A DNA stretch of 17,020 bases from UBA4661 sp002405405. Lineage in GTDB: Bacteria > Bacteroidota > Ignavibacteria > Kapaibacteriales > UBA4661. The notes under the pieces are model-generated. The model saw only the letters and a list, made by a program, of their open reading frames with translations, was not told where the DNA came from and did not search any database. Shown piece by piece: positions 5,912 to 14,558 of this stretch. Each line of letters starts with the position of its first letter. Position 1 is the first letter of the stretch. A program made the position numbers and the translations under genes. The stretch is from the NCBI GenBank assembly GCA_036847245.1, contig DAIUAL010000057.1, positions 1 through 17,020 on the forward strand. Direction: 5' to 3'.

Positions 5912-7168
5912 ATGAAAACACAATCACCCAATGGAATGCCAGCTACACGATTCATGATGAATCTGCTGTGTTTTGGCATGAGCATACTGCTCGCAAGCAT
6001 ATTGATGACAAGTTGCAGTACCACTGCCAACGAAATGACCTGCACAATGAACGAAATGGCGGTAGGGCAGGGCGGGCAGCCACAAATAACAGCGGTACCT
6101 GTTCTACCTGCAACACCGTTTAACTATGCAAACATTGTTCTGCCTGCACACTTCCGCACGGCAATCAATCTGCCCGGACAAACAAGCGTTGTTGCCAATG
6201 ATAACACACTGCGCACCAATCCGATTACCGACAATGGTGCTACGCTTGGTCGTGTTCTTTTTTATGAGAGAAATTTGAGTTTGAATCGTACGGTTGCCTG
6301 TGCTTCGTGCCACAATCAAGCCAATAGCTTTTCCGATACAAACCGCCTTAGTCGTGGCTTTGCGGGTGGTTTGACGCGCAGGCACTCGATGAATCTCGCT
6401 AATGCACGATACTATCAAAATGGTCATTTCTTTTGGGATGAACGTGCCGCAACACTTGAAGAGCAAGTACTCAAGCCCATTCAAGACGCAACTGAAATGG
6501 GTTTGTCATTAGCTCAAATTACCCAACGCATCAATGAGCAACCCTATTATGCCAATCTCTATCAACGTGCATTCGGCACTCCGGAAATTACCGCCGACCG
6601 CACGGCACGTGCATTGGCACAGTTTGTTCGCAGTATGGTCAGTACCAATAGCCGCTACGATCAAGGACGTGCACAAGTACGCAATACAACTGATAATTTC
6701 CCGAACTTTACCGCAAGCGAAAATAATGGCAAACGTCTCTTTTTGCTTGCACCCGGAGCAGGAGGCGCAGGCTGCGCAGGTTGCCACACGACTGATGCTC
6801 AGATTGCAACACGCCCGACCAATAATGGCTTAGATGCTATCTCCACTACTGATCTTGGCGTGTATGAAACAACCAAAGTGCAAGCAGACATCGGTAAATT
6901 CAAAGTGCCTTCTCTGCGTGATATTGCCGTAACACCGCCGTATATGCACGATGGTCGTTTCCGTACCTTGGAGCAAGTGGTAGAACATTACAATTCCGGT
7001 GTACAACCCCATCAAAATCTTGATCCTCGCTTGCGTGGTCAGCGTGGTGTACCACTCCGTTTGAATCTGACTGCCCAGCAAAAAGTTGATCTTGTTGCCT
7101 TTATACGGACGCTTACCGATCAATCATTTACAACCGATCCGAAGTACAGTAATCCGTTTAGAAATTGA
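5912..7168 (+). CDS. Diheme cytochrome c peroxidase / MauG-family lipoprotein
   Basis: 418 residues from ATG 5912, preceded by GGAG at 5901-5904; the frame reaches back to 5870 but without a better start. A signal sequence ends at LMTSC (Cys35), a lipobox. Two c-type heme sites are present: CASCH (130-134) and CAGCH (288-292), one in each half, as in bacterial diheme peroxidases and MauG. Other family segments are GRVLFYERNLSLN, RRHSMNLANARYYQNGHFFWDERAATLEEQV, GKFKVPSLRDIAVTPPYMHDGRFRTLEQVVEHYNSGV and LVAFIRTLTD. Met345 in PYMHDG occupies the position of the axial ligand expected for a classical peroxidase, where MauG has Tyr; that assignment is by motif only. The usual role is periplasmic H2O2 reduction with electrons from cytochrome c or a cupredoxin. 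Its ECF-type promoter ties it to the SCO/YHYH genes. Confidence 0.93.
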   Translation: MKTQSPNGMPATRFMMNLLCFGMSILLASILMTSCSTTANEMTCTMNEMAVGQGGQPQITAVPVLPATPFNYANIVLPAHFRTAINLPGQTSVVANDNTLRTNPITDNGATLGRVLFYERNLSLNRTVACASCHNQANSFSDTNRLSRGFAGGLTRRHSMNLANARYYQNGHFFWDERAATLEEQVLKPIQDATEMGLSLAQITQRINEQPYYANLYQRAFGTPEITADRTARALAQFVRSMVSTNSRYDQGRAQVRNTTDNFPNFTASENNGKRLFLLAPGAGGAGCAGCHTTDAQIATRPTNNGLDAISTTDLGVYETTKVQADIGKFKVPSLRDIAVTPPYMHDGRFRTLEQVVEHYNSGVQPHQNLDPRLRGQRGVPLRLNLTAQQKVDLVAFIRTLTDQSFTTDPKYSNPFRN

Positions 7169-7224
7169 TCTTGCGGAATTACCTCGAACGATCTTGACTC
7201 ACACATCATGAGCAAGGGGTAATG

Positions 7225-7268
7225 AACACACAAGGCAAGTCAGAAACGACTTGCCTTGTGTGTTTTTT
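7225..7268 (+). terminator. Strong intrinsic terminator after the cytochrome peroxidase
   Basis: A 17-bp perfect stem (7225-7241 with 7248-7264) with a six-base loop (AGAAAC) is followed by a run of six T ending at 7267. It stands between converging genes (peroxidase on plus, msrA on minus) and may stop both, though the minus side lacks a clear U-run. Confidence 0.9.
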
Positions 7269-7295
7269 GATAGATATTCGTTCAAAATTCATCAC

Positions 7296-8066
7296 TTATT
7301 TCTTCGCATCGGCTTTGAGTTTTGCCGCAAAGTGCTTGATGAATTTATCTACTTTGGGACGCACTACAAAGGCACAATAGGGCTGACTGCCATTTTGATT
7401 ATAGTAGTTTTGATGATAGTCTTCTGCCTTGTAAAAAGTACTTGCTTTGGTTACTTCGGTAACGATTTTCGCGGGAAAGATTTTTTCTTTATCGAGTGCG
7501 GCAATCAACTTTTGAGCAATATCTTTTTGCTCTTCGGTATGATAAAAAATCGCCGAACGATATTGCGGACCTTCATCATTGCCTTGACGGTTCAATGTGG
7601 TTGGGTCATGGGTTGCAAAGAGAATTTCCAGCAAATCAGTATAGCTGATTTTTTGGGGATTATAAGTGATTTGACACACTTCGGCATGTCCCGTTTCGCC
7701 GGTACAGACTGCTTTGTACGTTGGATTGACCACATGACCACCCATATAACCGCTCACAACACTTTCGACACCTTCGGCACGTTGAAAAACTGCTTCGACA
7801 CACCAAAAACAACCCGCACCAAAGGTTGCTATTGCTCGCGTATTACTCGCTTGATCTGTTGTACTCATAGCTTGTTGTGAATTCGATGATGGAGAAGAAG
7901 AAGCAACAGATGTTGTTGCACTATGAACTTGTTGTGTTGCTTGCACTGTTTTGGCAATGGCTTCGGCATTGCTATCGGCTTTGCCGGAACACGATGTTGC
8001 GAGGCATAGAACGGTGTACAGCATACTATGCAATACAACCGAACATGCTGTAGAGAATGCTTTCAT
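7296..8066 (-). CDS. msrA: Peptide methionine sulfoxide reductase MsrA, lipoprotein form
   Basis: 256 residues, longer than cytosolic MsrA because of an N-terminal signal ending in LATSC (lipobox, Cys26) and a Ser/Gln/Thr-rich linker to about residue 76. The catalytic motif GCFWC has the nucleophile Cys86. The rest follows the family: GVESVVSGYMGGHVVNPTYKAV, GHAEVCQITYNP, FATHDPTTLNRQGNDEGPQYRSAIFY and AEDYHQNYY. QPYCAFVV near the C-terminus has the usual resolving-type Cys. It reduces methionine-S-sulfoxide in envelope proteins. Oddly, the stretch CTGETGHAEVC carries two Cys where the family normally has Ser/Thr and Val. It stands alone, 28 bases from the terminator shared with the peroxidase gene. 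No MsrB domain is fused. Confidence 0.96.
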   Translation of the reverse strand: MKAFSTACSVVLHSMLYTVLCLATSCSGKADSNAEAIAKTVQATQQVHSATTSVASSSPSSNSQQAMSTTDQASNTRAIATFGAGCFWCVEAVFQRAEGVESVVSGYMGGHVVNPTYKAVCTGETGHAEVCQITYNPQKISYTDLLEILFATHDPTTLNRQGNDEGPQYRSAIFYHTEEQKDIAQKLIAALDKEKIFPAKIVTEVTKASTFYKAEDYHQNYYNQNGSQPYCAFVVRPKVDKFIKHFAAKLKADAKK

Positions 8067-8094
8067 TGTTGGTATACAATCAGTAAAAAAATCG

Positions 8095-9546
8095 TTACTT
8101 ACGCTTCTTCATCAATTTTTCGATGTCATCTGCTTTGCGGGGCAATCCCGCAGAAAGAATAATCGGCTCGCCATTAGTAACGAGAACATCATCTTCAAGA
8201 CGAATGCCGATATTCCACCATCGCTTATCGCATGGACTTCCTTCGGGGATGTAAATGCCCGGCTCGACTGTTGTTACCATGTTCGGCTCAAACACGGTAC
8301 GAACGTGACGGTCATGAACATCGAAGCCGATATTGTGCGCTGATCCATGTGGAAAGTACCAGATATACTCTTCGGGATTTTTAATAATACCGAGTTCTAA
8401 CAAGCGTCTGCGGATGACATTCACAGCGCGTGTGTGTCCTGCATTACGATTCACACCGGCACGACACATCGCAATGGAAGAGTCCTGCGCCTCGAGAACA
8501 ATATCATAAATGATTCTCTGCTCTTTGCTAAACACTCCGCTGACAGGAATAGTTCGTGTAATATCGGCAGTGTAACCATGATACTCAGCACCGCAATCCA
8601 TGAGCAATACATCACCTTTTTTCATACGGTTGCGATTTGATGTGTAATGGAGAATACAAGAATTCACACCTGCACCGATAATCGAACCATAGCCGACATC
8701 TTCTGCACCGAGTTTGCGAAAGGTACCCTCCATGATTGATTCGGCTTCGTACTCAAACATGTTGGGTTGCGCAGACTGCATAACGGCACGATGTCCTGCA
8801 CAGGATATATCAATAGCTTTCCGCAACAAACGAAGTTCTTCTGCATCTTTGATCTCGCGCATTCGAGAGATTGTTACGCTGTTGGATTTCACCACTACAT
8901 CAGCAAATGCTTCACGCAAGCCATTACGCATTGACTGCTCAAACTGTACACCTGCACCGAATATCGGCTCTTTGGCTGTTGCGGTTGGGATTGTGCCATA
9001 GTACAGTGTATCGCGGAGCGGAGCAATACGCTTCAGCACTTCTTGAGCAGATGCGATATGCAATACCGTATCCAAACCAAATGTTTTTTGTGCCTGCTCT
9101 GCGCCATATTGTACACCTGTCCATAATTCACGTTGCGGGTTTTTCGGTGCAACAAAGAGAATATGTTCATAGCGTTTTGCATTCAGCGATGCCTCGAATG
9201 TCATGCCACCCGGCACAAGCAACAGCATCGATTCTTTTTCTGGAAAGCCGCATAAATACAGCATATCGCTCGATTGTCGGTATTCATACTCCACATCGTT
9301 TTGTCGATTGCGTGTATCAGCAGAAAAAACTACGGCAATACTACGATTACTCATTGTTGCCATAAGAGCTTGGCGGCGCTGTTTGTACGCGGCTATGGGC
9401 GTATCATCTGCTTCGCGAGTTGGCGCAGGATAACGCAAAGGCGACTGGGCAAGGAGTGTAGCCGCATACCATAAACAAAGAACGACTGCTTGTATACCCA
9501 CTATTATGATCTGTCTTGCAAAACGGTGATTGCTTGTTGTTCTCAT
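8095..9546 (-). CDS. Secreted Xaa-Pro aminopeptidase (M24B, PepP-like)
   Basis: 483 residues from ATG 9546, which has CGAGGAT as ribosome binding site; the frame extends to 9594 without a better start. A hydrophobic segment (residues 12-34, ending LLAQ) predicts export. The AMP_N domain covers about 50-190 (YKQRRQALMATM.., YLCGFPEKESMLLLVP). The pita-bread peptidase domain has all five metal ligands: Asp317 (MDCGAEY), Asp328 (TADITRT), His404 (HGSAHNIGFDVHD), Glu428 (TVEPGIYIP) and Glu451 (GIRLEDD). It removes N-terminal residues that precede proline, here probably in the periplasm. It starts 55 bases after the chemoreceptor stop and may be co-transcribed with it, with no obvious functional tie. 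Confidence 0.94.
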   Translation of the reverse strand: MRTTSNHRFARQIIIVGIQAVVLCLWYAATLLAQSPLRYPAPTREADDTPIAAYKQRRQALMATMSNRSIAVVFSADTRNRQNDVEYEYRQSSDMLYLCGFPEKESMLLLVPGGMTFEASLNAKRYEHILFVAPKNPQRELWTGVQYGAEQAQKTFGLDTVLHIASAQEVLKRIAPLRDTLYYGTIPTATAKEPIFGAGVQFEQSMRNGLREAFADVVVKSNSVTISRMREIKDAEELRLLRKAIDISCAGHRAVMQSAQPNMFEYEAESIMEGTFRKLGAEDVGYGSIIGAGVNSCILHYTSNRNRMKKGDVLLMDCGAEYHGYTADITRTIPVSGVFSKEQRIIYDIVLEAQDSSIAMCRAGVNRNAGHTRAVNVIRRRLLELGIIKNPEEYIWYFPHGSAHNIGFDVHDRHVRTVFEPNMVTTVEPGIYIPEGSPCDKRWWNIGIRLEDDVLVTNGEPIILSAGLPRKADDIEKLMKKRK

Positions 9547-9601
9547 CGTATGATCCTCGATGTGTGAGAAGGAAGAAATGGAAAGAACAAGCAAAATACA
9601 A

Positions 9602-11854
9602 TTAAGCTGTACGAAAATGTTTCATTGTCCGCTGAAGTTTACTCATCATGGTATCGAGATCCTGCATTTGCCGAACGATGGCACTCGATCCGGCTGACAC
9701 TTCTGTTGTTGCGTTACTCACGAACTCCATACGTCCGGCAATATCATTACTCACGGCTGACTGTTCTTCGCTCGCGGCAGAAATCTGTGTAATGATGTCT
9801 GACACATTGCTTGTATGATCGACAATACGTTGCAATGCTTGTCGCGATTCAGCGGCGGCAATGCGCCCTTGCTCCGATTCTTTCATGCCTTCGCGTGCAA
9901 CATCGACAGCGGTCTTGGTTTCCGATTGAAGTTTTGTAATGGTTTCAACGATCTGTTTGGTGGCTTTTTGCGTGCGCTCGGAGAGTTTTCGCACTTCATC
10001 GGCAACCACCGAAAAGCCCCGTCCTGCCTCACCTGCACGTGCCGCTTCAATTGCCGCATTCAATGCGAGTAAATTTGTTTGATCAGCAATTTCATAAATG
10101 CTTTGTACGATTTCACCAATGCGTTCGCTGCCTTTTCCAAGATTTTCAATCGTACCTTGCAGTTGCAACACAGTTGATGCTATACGCTCCATTCCTTCGA
10201 TACCTTGTTCAATTACAATACCGCCTTGTGCAGCATCATTGCTCACCCTACGGGCTTCTTCTGCAACATGAATCGTCTGCCGCGCATTGCTTTGTGCTGT
10301 GCGTGACATTTCCTCGACAGCACTGACAATTTCCAAAATTTGCTCTGCCTGCTCGGAAGCACTTTTGTTGAGTTCCAGTGTTTTTGCTTGCACCGTATGG
10401 CTCATATCAGCAGTACTTTCAAAAGCAAAGTTCATGCTCTCGATCACCTCACGAAGCGTTGCTACAACATTGTTGTATCCCGAAAAAAGACGACCAATAT
10501 CATCGCCGGACTGTACGGCAAGAGTAACTGTCAAATCGCCTTCGGCAAATTCTTCCATCGATGCCAAAATCTGTTCGACACTTTTTCGAGCATACTCTTC
10601 TTGACTGCGAATAGAGTCCGCCAGCGCGGTAATCTGCACCACGCTCTTGCGTGATTTTTCTTCTTCAGTGCGAATAACAGCAATCATCCCATCGATTTGC
10701 TCAACCATCGCTGAAAAGGCACGCGCCAATTGTGCAATCTCATCTTGTGCTTGCAGGGTTTCAGCATCCGTAAACCGTTCCGATACATTCCCCTCCGATA
10801 CATGCGTAATGTACTGCATGAGCAATCCTATCGGACGCGTAATCGAACGAATGATTTTCATGCTCAGCCAACTCAAAAGACTCACCACACAGATCAAGCT
10901 CACAGCAACAATAAGCAGAAGCTGTTCTTTGTTCTTTTGTACGATCATAAGACTTGCTTGTGCTTTATTCGCAAGTTCTTTTTGTATGGATTGCAGAGCA
11001 ACAAGACGCTCATCAGCGGCACGAACAATATCTTGTGGAGGAATACCAAATCGACCGACATCCGATTGTTCCAAAATCATGGTAAAGTATCGTTCGACAG
11101 CCGCAATACCTTTTGCACCAACAACATTGCTATACTGCTCAGTAGCATCAGCATCGCCCACCATTGACATGGCATGTGCATAATGCGATTCTACTGCTCG
11201 TAGTTCGTAGTATCTCTTAAAATCGCTTCCCTCAGCCGAATCGACCGAGACAACCTTGACAAGGAGCAACCGTAACATTGCCCACACATCCTCTTGGTGC
11301 GTGATAGTCATATAGGTTGTGAGTGTCGTTGCAAGAGCGGGATCTTCGGTGTTGATTTGGGCATAAGTGTTAATCGCTTCTTGAAGGACAGCCGACACTT
11401 GCTCATAGCTTTGCGGTACATGATCGAGCAATGCTTGCTGCTGGGCAAGAGCAACCGATTGGCGCAAGGAGATCATCATTGCCGGAAGCTCTGCAAGACG
11501 ATGAGTAACCATTTTTGCTTTAGGCGAGAGAGAACCGGTGTCCAGAAACCGAGCATTCGCCATGCTCTTCGACAATGCTGAGTCTGTAGAAATACATTGC
11601 ATTGCATATTGCTTCATGCTTTGCTCTTTGGTATCTCTATGAACAATACTGCTGATTGCGTACACAATTTCTTTGCGTAACTCCTGATGAAGCTGAACAG
11701 CCGAGCGCACATAGACAAGCGTCGCTTCTGCATGATGAGCAGACTGCAATTCATGTCGTGCAGAAACAATCTGCCATGCTCCAAGCACGGCAAGCACCCC
11801 GATGGGGAGCAAAGAAAGCAGAATAATTTTCTGCTTTACAAGAAGCGTATTCAT
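9602..11854 (-). CDS. Methyl-accepting chemotaxis protein
   Basis: 750 residues. TM1 is at about 9-29 and TM2 at 311-335. Between them lies a roughly 280-residue helical sensor region with features of the NIT (nitrate/nitrite sensing) type, such as AVQLHQELRKE; this sub-call is tentative. A HAMP domain follows (about 336-390) and a second HAMP-like unit (about 430-475, GDLTVTLAVQSGDDIGRLFSGYN). The signalling domain spans about 500-740, with the invariant hairpin tip EIADQTNLLALNAAIEAARAGE, GRGFSVVADEVRKLSERT at 590-625, and flanking methylation helices. It couples periplasmic ligand binding to CheA/CheW. No CheW-tether pentapeptide is seen at the end (HFRTA). The presence of this receptor implies motility. 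No che genes are in the window. Confidence 0.95.
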   Translation of the reverse strand: MNTLLVKQKIILLSLLPIGVLAVLGAWQIVSARHELQSAHHAEATLVYVRSAVQLHQELRKEIVYAISSIVHRDTKEQSMKQYAMQCISTDSALSKSMANARFLDTGSLSPKAKMVTHRLAELPAMMISLRQSVALAQQQALLDHVPQSYEQVSAVLQEAINTYAQINTEDPALATTLTTYMTITHQEDVWAMLRLLLVKVVSVDSAEGSDFKRYYELRAVESHYAHAMSMVGDADATEQYSNVVGAKGIAAVERYFTMILEQSDVGRFGIPPQDIVRAADERLVALQSIQKELANKAQASLMIVQKNKEQLLLIVAVSLICVVSLLSWLSMKIIRSITRPIGLLMQYITHVSEGNVSERFTDAETLQAQDEIAQLARAFSAMVEQIDGMIAVIRTEEEKSRKSVVQITALADSIRSQEEYARKSVEQILASMEEFAEGDLTVTLAVQSGDDIGRLFSGYNNVVATLREVIESMNFAFESTADMSHTVQAKTLELNKSASEQAEQILEIVSAVEEMSRTAQSNARQTIHVAEEARRVSNDAAQGGIVIEQGIEGMERIASTVLQLQGTIENLGKGSERIGEIVQSIYEIADQTNLLALNAAIEAARAGEAGRGFSVVADEVRKLSERTQKATKQIVETITKLQSETKTAVDVAREGMKESEQGRIAAAESRQALQRIVDHTSNVSDIITQISAASEEQSAVSNDIAGRMEFVSNATTEVSAGSSAIVRQMQDLDTMMSKLQRTMKHFRTA

Positions 11855-11979
11855 ATCTGTCGCTTATTGGGTGTGAAAAGGACGATTGTAGAGCGCCGAA
11901 GGTTCGTTGTTAATGAATGTATTCTTCAAAGAAACTGCTGTTTGATGATAGAGTGTGCGGAGCTCATCATTGTATTATT

Positions 11980-12525
11980 TCATTCAAGAATGCCCAACCG
12001 CCGCAAGAGGTAGTACACAAGACTATCGAGCGATATTCGACCCGCTCCGAAAACAAAAGCTATGAACGATGTTAGCAAGAAAAGAAACGGTGCCGCTGAT
12101 GTAAAGCCATCCGGATCCGTCATAATCATCGAAAGTTTTTCGTAGTCGGCAGTACAGTATGCGACAACCATGACGACAGTCAAAGCACCGCCTGCAAACC
12201 GTGTTCCTAAGCCCACAACCAACAGTATTCCTCCAATCATTTCAATACCTCCTACCATCATAGCATTCAGCATTGGCATTGGTATATCTAGACTGGCAAA
12301 GAACTCTGTTGTGGCTTGTAAATTCATGAGTTTCCCCCTGCCCGTATTGAAGCATTGCCAACCCCAATACAAACGCAAAACCAAGAGGAAGAGGTCTGCG
12401 CTATATCCCATGATTCTCAATACTTTTTCGTACAGCCTATCAACTGCTTGTATTATGCGAAAGATTGTTGCGCCCTGTACCGATGTTGACGGACTATTAT
12501 ACATGGTTGATGGATTGTTGTTCAT
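11980..12525 (-). CDS. DoxX-family membrane protein of the MNIO peptide operon
   Basis: 181 residues from ATG 12525; the frame extends to 12621 but overlaps the upstream gene, and ATG 12504 is another candidate. Neither has a clear Shine-Dalgarno sequence. An amphipathic N-terminus (IIQAVDRLYEKVLRIMG) leads into LLVLRLYWGWQCFNTGRGKLMNL, the DoxX signature. Three more membrane helices follow (GGIEMIGGILLVVGLGTRF, ALTVVMVVAYCTADY, FLFLLTSFIAFVFGAGRISLD), four in all. DoxX proteins are frequent fourth members (HvfD-like) of operons coding a Cys-rich precursor, a DUF692 enzyme and a DUF2063 protein; their role may be redox or membrane-related and is not settled. It follows the DUF2063 gene by 56 bases. 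No terminator is evident before the chemoreceptor gene 125 bases on. Confidence 0.86.
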   Translation of the reverse strand: MNNNPSTMYNSPSTSVQGATIFRIIQAVDRLYEKVLRIMGYSADLFLLVLRLYWGWQCFNTGRGKLMNLQATTEFFASLDIPMPMLNAMMVGGIEMIGGILLVVGLGTRFAGGALTVVMVVAYCTADYEKLSMIMTDPDGFTSAAPFLFLLTSFIAFVFGAGRISLDSLVYYLLRRLGILE

Positions 12526-12581
12526 GGTGTCGTCGAATAATAAAAATGAATAAACTGTATCATATCCTTGTGTGTCGCATG

Positions 12582-13577
12582 CTACCATTCTACGGCGACA
12601 AATATTCCCAGAGCAACCCACTCAGAGAACCATGTCATGACGGACTGCATAAGGTGGTTAACATGAGTAGGTTGTTCGGAGAGGAGATGAGCAACTGCTG
12701 GTTGTTCAATCAGCGTACCGATTGCTTGTTCCAGCGTTGCTCCGGCAAGCAAAGCGCGCAACAACACAAACTGCTCGACATCAAAAGCATGGTATTCAGC
12801 AACAAATTCAGGGCGATAGGTTAGAACATAGCTTGGTGCCTCATGGCACAGTGATGCGAAAAGAGAATCTCTGTCGTGATTGGTCAGCGTTATACTTGTG
12901 TGGTCGTTCTGTTCTTGTTCACGCTCCATGCGTGCTGTCAGGGTATCGATGATTGCAAGAATTGGATACTTACTTTCATGCAGAAAAACCGCGGGATGCG
13001 CTTTAAGCCGAAGATTACCATACTGTTCGGGCGGAATTGCTTGGAGAGTAGCCGTAGAAATTGATTCAGCAGTTGGAGCATCAAATGCCCATACAGCGGT
13101 TAATTCAACATGAGCAATATCTGCCAGCAATGCCATATCGTCTTGTGTTGTATCGTGCAGTGCCTCAGGCAGTGTACGATGTGTCAGTGCCAACAGAAAA
13201 GTAGGGAATTGATCACTCACTCGATTGAGCGTGTACGACCGCGAAGGATGCTCCACAAAATAGCGCATTGCAATTGCCTCGAACTGCTCTTCACCCAAGC
13301 AGTAACGTACAAGAGGAACATCAACTGCGAGTGCATCGATCAACCGCAGATAGTACATCTCTCGATAAATATCGACACGTTCTCGTCCGGACAATCCGCG
13401 CGCGGGCTTCACCAAGCGATCAGCACGATCAGCAGAAATATGCGCTGTCGCAGAAGTAGATTGCCATGCCTCATCAATCGTACCGGTATGCCGAAGTAAT
13501 GCAACCATCCACTCTTGCATGATGGGGAAATCGCTCGCAGGAAACTCTGTTCTGTTGCTATATGCCATCGTTCTCAT
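12582..13577 (-). CDS. DUF2063 protein (MbnC/HvfC/BufC-like partner of DUF692 enzyme)
   Basis: 331 residues. The N-terminal DUF2063 domain (about 15-130) shows MQEWMVALLRHTG, SGRERVDIYREMYYLRLIDALAVDVPLVRYCLGEEQFEAIAMRYFVEHPSRSYTLNRVSDQFPTFL in short conserved blocks. The C-terminal half has DMALLADIAHVELTAVWAFDAP and a second domain with VFLHESKYPILAIIDTL. Databases sometimes call DUF2063 a putative DNA-binding domain, but in methanobactin-, bufferin- and Hvf-type systems it pairs with the DUF692 enzyme and helps present the precursor peptide. Its ATG overlaps the DUF692 stop by four bases (ATGA at 13574-13577), a classic sign of coupled translation and a stoichiometric complex. An alternative start lies three codons in (13568). 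Confidence 0.9.
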   Translation of the reverse strand: MRTMAYSNRTEFPASDFPIMQEWMVALLRHTGTIDEAWQSTSATAHISADRADRLVKPARGLSGRERVDIYREMYYLRLIDALAVDVPLVRYCLGEEQFEAIAMRYFVEHPSRSYTLNRVSDQFPTFLLALTHRTLPEALHDTTQDDMALLADIAHVELTAVWAFDAPTAESISTATLQAIPPEQYGNLRLKAHPAVFLHESKYPILAIIDTLTARMEREQEQNDHTSITLTNHDRDSLFASLCHEAPSYVLTYRPEFVAEYHAFDVEQFVLLRALLAGATLEQAIGTLIEQPAVAHLLSEQPTHVNHLMQSVMTWFSEWVALGIFVAVEW

Positions 13578-14440
13578 GCCTCAACCAAAGAAGCATCAAC
13601 AGGATTTATTGTGGTGCAATACTGCCGTGCCTTTTGTGCTTCGGCATGAACAGTAGCAAAATCAGGAATGTCTTCATCCCACTCGAGCAGGGTAGCACGC
13701 CCACCTGTACGGCTTTGGGCATAGCGATAAAGATTCCATACTTCATCAACAACATGATCACTATGGGTATCAAGAATATATGCTCCTTTGTTGCGATACC
13801 CCGCCAAATGGTATTGGCAAATGCGCTCCGCCGGAATCGTATCGATGTACAGCAGGGGATCCCACCCATGATTGTAACTACTCACATAGATGTTGTTCAC
13901 ATCCAAAAGAATACCGCAATCTGCTTGCTCTGCCATCATCGCAATGAATTCCCACTCAGGAATGGAATCCGTAGAGAATGCCATATAGGACGATACATTT
14001 TCAAGAACCAACGGACGCTCCAACACATCTTGTACAATGCGAATGCGCTCAACAATATGCTTTAACACGGAGTGGTTACACGTAATCGGAAGCAGATCAT
14101 GTGTATTGATGCCATTTACTCCGGTCCAACATAGATGATCACTTATCCACGCAGGTTGTACTATACGGGCAAGTGCTTTTAACCGTTGGAGATAGTCCAT
14201 GTTCAAATGATCGGCACTGCCAATCGACATCGAAACACCATGCATAACAACAGGATAGCGGTCGAGAATACGCTCCAACACATATTGTGGGCGTGCTCCC
14301 GCATCTATGAAATTTTCTGAAATAATTTCAAACCAATCCACCGGAGGATAATACTCAAGGATATGAGCATAATGTGGTGTACGAAGTCCGATACCGAACC
14401 CCAAATCAGGGAGGTGCCACTTGTTTGGTTGGGTTGCCAT
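13574..14440 (-). CDS. DUF692 multinuclear non-heme iron oxidase (MNIO, MbnB/HvfB/BufB-like)
   Basis: 288 residues, the full length of the family and a TIM-barrel fold. Conserved blocks in order: GFGIGLR (14-20), WFEIISENF (36-44), VMHGVSMSIGS with His67, ISDHLCW with Asp101/His102, HDLLPI with His114, LENVSSY with Glu147, LLDVNNIYVSSYNHG with Asp180 and His191, YHLAGY with His211, DTH with Asp224/His226, and LEWDEDIP with Glu253. These His/Asp/Glu residues include the ligands of the iron cluster in MbnB-type enzymes. MNIOs oxidise cysteines in ribosomal peptides, giving oxazolone/thioamide or thiooxazole groups that bind copper. The precursor gene lies just upstream, with a hairpin between, and the partner DUF2063 gene overlaps the stop. 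All key residues are present, so an active enzyme is expected. There is no strong Shine-Dalgarno sequence. Confidence 0.95.
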   Translation of the reverse strand: MATQPNKWHLPDLGFGIGLRTPHYAHILEYYPPVDWFEIISENFIDAGARPQYVLERILDRYPVVMHGVSMSIGSADHLNMDYLQRLKALARIVQPAWISDHLCWTGVNGINTHDLLPITCNHSVLKHIVERIRIVQDVLERPLVLENVSSYMAFSTDSIPEWEFIAMMAEQADCGILLDVNNIYVSSYNHGWDPLLYIDTIPAERICQYHLAGYRNKGAYILDTHSDHVVDEVWNLYRYAQSRTGGRATLLEWDEDIPDFATVHAEAQKARQYCTTINPVDASLVEA

Positions 14441-14511
14441 AACAATGTAGGAAATATCGAAAGGAAAAGGTGTCTAAGAGGGTTGGATGACCTCGACATA
14501 CTCAAAAACTC

Positions 14512-14539
14512 ACCCGCTCACACAATTGTATGAGCGGGT
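14512..14539 (-). terminator. Hairpin attenuator between precursor and DUF692 genes
   Basis: ACCCGCTCA (14512-14520) and TGAGCGGGT (14531-14539) flank the palindrome ACAATTGT. On the minus transcript the single mismatch becomes a G-U pair, so the whole 28 bases can fold into one near-perfect stem, followed by GAGUUUUUGAG. It starts 19 bases after the precursor stop. It resembles an intrinsic terminator of moderate strength, allowing more precursor than enzyme to be made, as is common in RiPP operons. Confidence 0.75.
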
Positions 14540-14558
14540 ATTGCATGGCTACAATAGC

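Noticed and set aside
5703..5915. 70-codon frame in the peroxidase leader
   Set aside because: No ribosome binding site or recognisable pattern is seen, and it overlaps the peroxidase start.
7251..7880. 209-codon plus-strand frame opposite msrA
   Set aside because: It is a shadow of msrA, whose motifs are complete on the minus strand.
14471..14477. GTCTAA on the plus strand as another ECF promoter
   Set aside because: There is no AAGGATTT at the right distance and no plus-strand gene downstream.
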